11,898 nt of DNA from Leishmania mexicana MHOM/GT/2001/U1103 (lineage: Eukaryota; Euglenozoa; Kinetoplastea; Trypanosomatida; Trypanosomatidae), in NCBI RefSeq assembly GCF_000234665.1, contig NW_003946413.1, positions 1 through 11,898 on the forward strand, in the 5' to 3' direction. The stretch's first letter is position 1. The number at the start of each line of letters is the position of its first letter. The notes beneath the pieces were generated by a model. That model saw nothing but the letters and a program-made list of their open reading frames with translations. It had not been told where the DNA came from and did not search any database. Of the stretch, positions 10,201 through 11,898 are shown in pieces. Made by a program: the position numbers and the translations under genes.

Positions 10201-11898
10201 CGCGGAGCTGCTGCTGGACGGCACGGACGACGAAGACGAGGTGGTGGCGGAGCTGCTACTTTCTGTCTGTGTCTCGCAGATGTTCTCAGTCGCGCAGTCA
10301 GGAGCGAGTACCTCCGGCTGAGCGGTGATGGTCATGGACACACCGTTCTTCTCGGCCCATGTACTTGGGAGGCAGCCGCAGAGTCGGTTGACTTCGAGGC
10401 TGACACGGGTGAGGGTAACCATCGCGTTGTAGGTCTCTGGGATAGAGCCGACAAGCTTGTTATGGTGCAGGTGTAGGGTTCGCAGCTGCGTTAGCGAGCT
10501 CCATTCATCAGGTAAAGTCGCGTCAATGTTGTTGTTGGGCATAGATAGAATCTCGAGGTTCTTGAGGGCGCCCCAGGAGGGTGGTAGCGTGCCTGACACG
10601 CTGGTGCTGTCGAGGTCGAGCTCCCGCAATGCTTTCATGCTGCTCCACGAGGCCGGCAAGTGATCCGGAATTGTGAGATGCACTAATCTGAGCACCTCCA
10701 AGTTCGCTAAGCGGCTCCAACTCTCGGGGAACTTACCGTCTGTCCACGTGAAGCTTAAATCGAGGAACTTCAGCACGGACATGGAACCCCACTGGGATGG
10801 CAGCGTTCCCCACATCGAAGTGTATGCAAAGGACACCTTCTGCAGAGACGTCAGCGAGGCCCAGTTATTGGGATACCTGCCCTCCAGCCACACGCTATGA
10901 CTGAAATCAAGCGTGGTTACCACCACCTCCGACGGGTTCACATCGGCGGGTACCTCGGGAACAGAACCGAAAAACTCTGTGCCAGTAATCTCCACTGCCA
11001 CACCCGCCGGTGTGCAGTGCACATACTCCCAGACACAGAAGTTCGTGCAGGTCCACAGCGGCTGCAGAGCTGTAATTGTGTACTTGAACGCCTCAAGGAA
11101 GTTGCGCGTGTGCACCTGCTGACTTGCTGTGTAAAACGGAATGGGGCCATCACACTCCAGTTCAGAGCTGCTGCTGGACGGCGCAGACGACGAGGACGGC
11201 GCAAAGCTGCTGCTGGACGGTGCAGACGACGAGGACGGCGCGGAGCTGCTGCTGGACGGCGCGGACGACGAAGACGGCGCGGAGCTGCTGCTGGACGGCG
11301 CGGACGACGAGGACGGCGCGGAGCTGCTGCTGGACGGCGCGGACGACGAAGACGGCGCAGAGCTGCTGCTGGACGGCGCGGACGACGAAGACGGCGCGGA
11401 GCTGCTGCTGGACGGCGCAGACGACGAGGACGGCGCAGAGCTGCTGCTGGACGGTGCAGACGACGAGGACGGCGCGGAGCTGCTGCTGGACGGCGCGGAC
11501 GACGAAGACGGCGCGGAGCTGCTGCTGGACGGCGCAGACGACGAAGACGGCGCAGAGCTGCTGCTGGACGGCGCGGACGACGAGGACGGCGCAGAGCTGC
11601 TGCTGGACGGCGCAGAGCTGCTGCTGGACGGCGCGGACGACGAGGATGGCGCGGAGCTGCTGCTGGACGGCGCAGACGACGAAGACGACGCAGAGCTGCT
11701 GCTGGACGGCGCGGACGACGAGGACGGCGCGGAGCTGCTGCTGGACGGCGCAGACGACGAGGACGGCGCAGAGCTGCTGCTGGACGGCGCAGACGACGAA
11801 GACGGCGCAGAGCTGCTGCTGGACGGCGCAGACGACGAGGACGGCGCAGAGCTGCTGCTGGACGGTGCAGACGACGAGGACGACGCGGAGCTGCTGCT
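1..11898 (-). CDS. PPG: Proteophosphoglycan (PPG), giant mucin-like LRR protein, partial at both ends
   Basis: This is an internal segment of one uninterrupted minus-strand reading frame of 3966 codons; codon 1 is 11898-11896, and there is no in-frame stop, true start or signal peptide in view. Domains in protein order are: Ser-rich array (codons 1-245), LRR module A (246-546), Ser-rich array (547-3780) and LRR module B (3781-3966, cut). The array repeats APSSSSAPSSSSS, about 69% Ser with Ala and Pro. The LRRs have motifs such as SVSGTLPPSWGALKNL. Family knowledge: Leishmania PPGs are secreted or GPI-anchored, phosphoglycans are attached to Ser in the secretory pathway, and they form filamentous gels or surface coats; LRRs of the related PSA-2 protein bind macrophage receptors. 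I chose this frame because it alone gives a recognisable domain in the non-repetitive DNA. Six wobble variants (1393, 2341, 2614, 2809, 3007, 4342) are silent here but change Asp to Glu in the best competing plus-strand frame. The paralogue (ppg1, 3, 4 or other) cannot be decided. Confidence 0.9.
2290..2830 (-). repeat. Higher-order repeat block marked by a rare TCC serine codon
   Basis: A rare variant (plus strand cgaggaggat) occurs three times, at 2338, 2611 and 2806, and each is preceded by a unit with the gaagac variant. The spacings are 273 and 195 bp, which are 7 and 5 units of 39 bp. The changed bases (2341, 2614, 2809) are silent Ser changes on the minus strand. The pattern indicates local copying of multi-unit blocks by unequal exchange or slippage. 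Confidence 0.7.
4330..5440 (-). repeat. Array sub-block rich in GCA alanine codons and doubled heptamers
   Basis: The GCA alanine codon at the start of the AGC-serine heptamer (plus strand gacggtgcag) is dense here, with about fourteen cases in 1.1 kb. After about 6600 that heptamer variant is not seen again in the array. Three of the array's four doubled 21-bp blocks (4511, 5000, 5138) also fall here in the same context. The spacing 5000 to 5138 is 138 bp (3 x 39 + 21). This is a separately homogenised sub-block. Confidence 0.7.
5795..5908 (-). repeat. Degenerate island of about three divergent repeat units inside the array
   Basis: About 114 bp in which the otherwise uniform array carries many changes. 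In protein order it reads SSSAATCSSS, APSSSSAPSNSSSA and APSSSTLSSSSSAPP. It contains the only Cys of the array, its only Asn (codon at 5853-5851, giving an NSS N-glycosylation sequon), and Thr and Leu residues. One codon has been lost next to the Cys. The units on both sides are standard. The frame stays open. It is probably an old, unhomogenised stretch, perhaps a former array boundary (inference). Confidence 0.85.
7460..9040 (-). repeat. Array sub-block carrying recurrent Ala-Ser (Pro to Ser) variants
   Basis: Nine of the twelve Pro to Ser changes lie here, at 7473, 7803, 7842, 8055, 8211, 8328, 8523, 8913 and 9030. From 7803 on, spacings are 39, 213 (5 x 39 + 18, explained by a doubled hexamer), 156, 117, 195, 390 and 117 bp. 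Six of the nine also share the linked gaagac wobble variant. The block therefore seems to have spread by repeated copying of one changed unit. Confidence 0.72.
10204..10260 (-). repeat. Divergent linker between LRR module A and the long array
   Basis: Directly after the LRR C-cap (...CETQTE) the protein reads SSSSATTSSSSSVPSSSSSA before settling into the regular unit. Thr-Thr replaces Pro-Ser and Val-Pro replaces Ala-Pro. This is the usual decay expected at the edge of a repeat array. The opposite edge of the array, at LRR module B, shows no such decay. Confidence 0.75.
10261..11163 (-). other. LRR module A of PPG, complete 301-residue domain
   Basis: This non-repetitive coding segment sits between two Ser-rich arrays. 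Residues 1-82 form an N-cap with Cys at 4, 39, 43 and 50 and the motif LWTCTNFCVWEYVHC, like the cap before the LRRs of the Leishmania PSA-2/PPG family. Eight LRRs follow at 83-107, 108-131, 132-155, 156-179, 180-203, 204-227, 228-251 and 252-275; seven are exactly 24 residues. Each has the LxxLxL....G.LP..W..L..L pattern, for example RTLHLHHNKLVGSIPETY. A C-cap (276-301), together with the last LRR, holds Cys 262, 264, 290 and 296. Eight cysteines could make cap disulfides (inference). No N-X-S/T sequon is present; NPS is blocked by Pro. Family knowledge suggests a horseshoe-shaped protein-binding domain outside the cell. It lies after a Ser-rich array and lacks a signal peptide, so this copy is internal and not the protein's N-terminus. 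Confidence 0.88.
10606..11898. repeat. Long direct repeat, right copy (period 10,605 bp)
   Basis: This is the partner of 1-1293 in the same orientation. The offset of 10,605 bp is 3 x 3535, so the duplicated unit keeps the minus-strand reading frame. The only mismatch seen is A11204. The shared array variants (doubled heptamer, Ala-Ser variants, GCA alanine codons in the same units) show that the copies descend from one sequence and do not merely share the 39-bp consensus. Confidence 0.93.
11164..11898 (-). repeat. Ser/Ala/Pro mucin-like repeat array, C-terminal end of an upstream array
   Basis: These 245 codons of APSSSSAPSSSSS-type repeat continue beyond the right window edge. They run directly into LRR module A at ...SSSSS-ELECDG with no degenerate linker. 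The segment is base-for-base the same as 559-1293, with one exception: A11204 in place of G599. That change turns a Ser codon (TCT) into Phe (TTT) two units before the LRR domain. Two Ala-Ser variants in place of Ala-Pro (near 11688 and 11883) and one doubled heptamer (about 11611-11632) are shared with the other copy. Likely role, by family: an extended, phosphoglycosylated stalk. Confidence 0.9.

Larger units (their letters stand above)
559..10260 (-). repeat. Complete Ser/Ala/Pro mucin-like repeat array, 3234 codons
   Basis: The unit is 39 bp (13 codons), APSSSSAPSSSSS, giving about 249 units over 9702 bp with every length change a multiple of three. It is built from two blocks: an 18-bp APSSSS block using TCC/TCT/TCG serines, and a 21-bp APSSSSS block using AGC serines plus TCT or TCC. 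Most differences between units are silent wobble changes. Exceptions include Pro to Ser at 12 positions (such as 1083, 1785, 7473, 8211 and 9030), Pro to Leu at 6479, and the degenerate island near 5.8-5.9 kb. Length variants are doubled 18-bp blocks (about 2165-2200, 3075-3110, 4335-4370, 7540-7575 and 7865-7900), doubled 21-bp blocks (about 1006, 4511, 5000 and 5138) and one lost AGC codon near 2982. By family knowledge this is the phosphoglycosylated, filament-forming part; there is almost no charge in the peptide itself. Confidence 0.92.

Noticed and set aside
559..10260. CRISPR array
   Set aside because: The repeats are contiguous with no unique spacers, and they encode a regular peptide.
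559..10260. CAG/CTG triplet expansion
   Set aside because: Each unit has only three CTG (CAG on the coding strand) triplets in a fixed 39-bp context. Triplet number changes only once (loss near 2982), so this is a minisatellite and not an expanding triplet tract.
536..10321. Plus-strand ORF of 3261 codons, acidic ADDEDGAELLLDG repeat
   Set aside because: This is the best competitor because its wobble positions match the PPG frame. However, it shows Asp to Glu changes where the minus frame is silent, and its unique ends are antisense to the LRR domain. No known family was recognised.
519..10328. Plus-strand ORF of 3269 codons, Cys/Trp/Thr-rich repeat
   Set aside because: The wobble variants of the array change its residues (Arg/Gln, Arg/Lys, Ala/Val) in many units, unlike the PPG frame. 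It is a frame shadow.
292..10476. Plus-strand ORF of 3394 codons, Arg/Ala/Gly-rich
   Set aside because: It is an open shadow of the array. Its ends lie in DNA that encodes a clear LRR domain on the other strand, and it has no recognisable domain.
10240..11165. Intergenic region with splice-acceptor or polyadenylation signals between two tandem PPG genes
   Set aside because: The segment is fully coding on the minus strand, with no stop, no polypyrimidine tract and AG acceptor ahead of a start codon, and no signal peptide.

Overview
The window looks like a stretch of trypanosomatid (most likely Leishmania) nuclear DNA lying entirely inside one giant, intron-less proteophosphoglycan (PPG) gene. 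The gene is on the minus strand. Read in the frame whose codons end at coordinates divisible by 3, all 3966 codons are open from one window edge to the other, and neither the true start nor the stop is present. Three things support the assignment. The leucine-rich repeats are of the 24-residue type with GTLP..W motifs, typical of the Leishmania PSA-2/PPG family. They are joined to a very long Ser/Ala/Pro mucin-like repeat (consensus APSSSSAPSSSSS). The codons are strongly GC-ending. The species cannot be fixed from the sequence alone.

Layout in protein order (window right to left): the tail of a Ser-rich repeat array (11898-11164, 245 codons); a complete LRR module A of 301 residues (11163-10261) with a Cys-containing N-cap, eight 24-25-residue LRRs and a Cys-containing C-cap; a full Ser/Ala/Pro array of 3234 codons (10260-559), about 249 thirteen-residue units; then LRR module B (558-1), cut by the window edge inside its fifth LRR. 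Bases 1-1293 and 10606-11898 are the same sequence with one mismatch (G599 versus A11204). The gene therefore repeats with a 10,605-bp period, exactly 3535 codons, and each period is one LRR domain plus one huge mucin-like array.

Within the long array the variation is not random. Two building blocks can be seen: an 18-bp APSSSS block that uses TCN serine codons and a 21-bp APSSSSS block that uses AGC serine codons. Marker variants recur at multiples of 39 bp in local blocks (about 2.3-2.8 kb, 4.3-5.4 kb and 7.4-9.0 kb), and one small degenerate island (about 5.8-5.9 kb) has escaped homogenisation. All six frames are open through the array, so the very long plus-strand ORFs are by-products of the repeat and not genes. 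Expected biology, from family knowledge: a secreted or surface mucin-like protein whose serines carry phosphoglycans in the secretory pathway, with the LRR domains as folded protein-binding modules. No RNA gene, promoter, CRISPR array or transposon was seen; apart from the gene and its internal repeats nothing else is supported.
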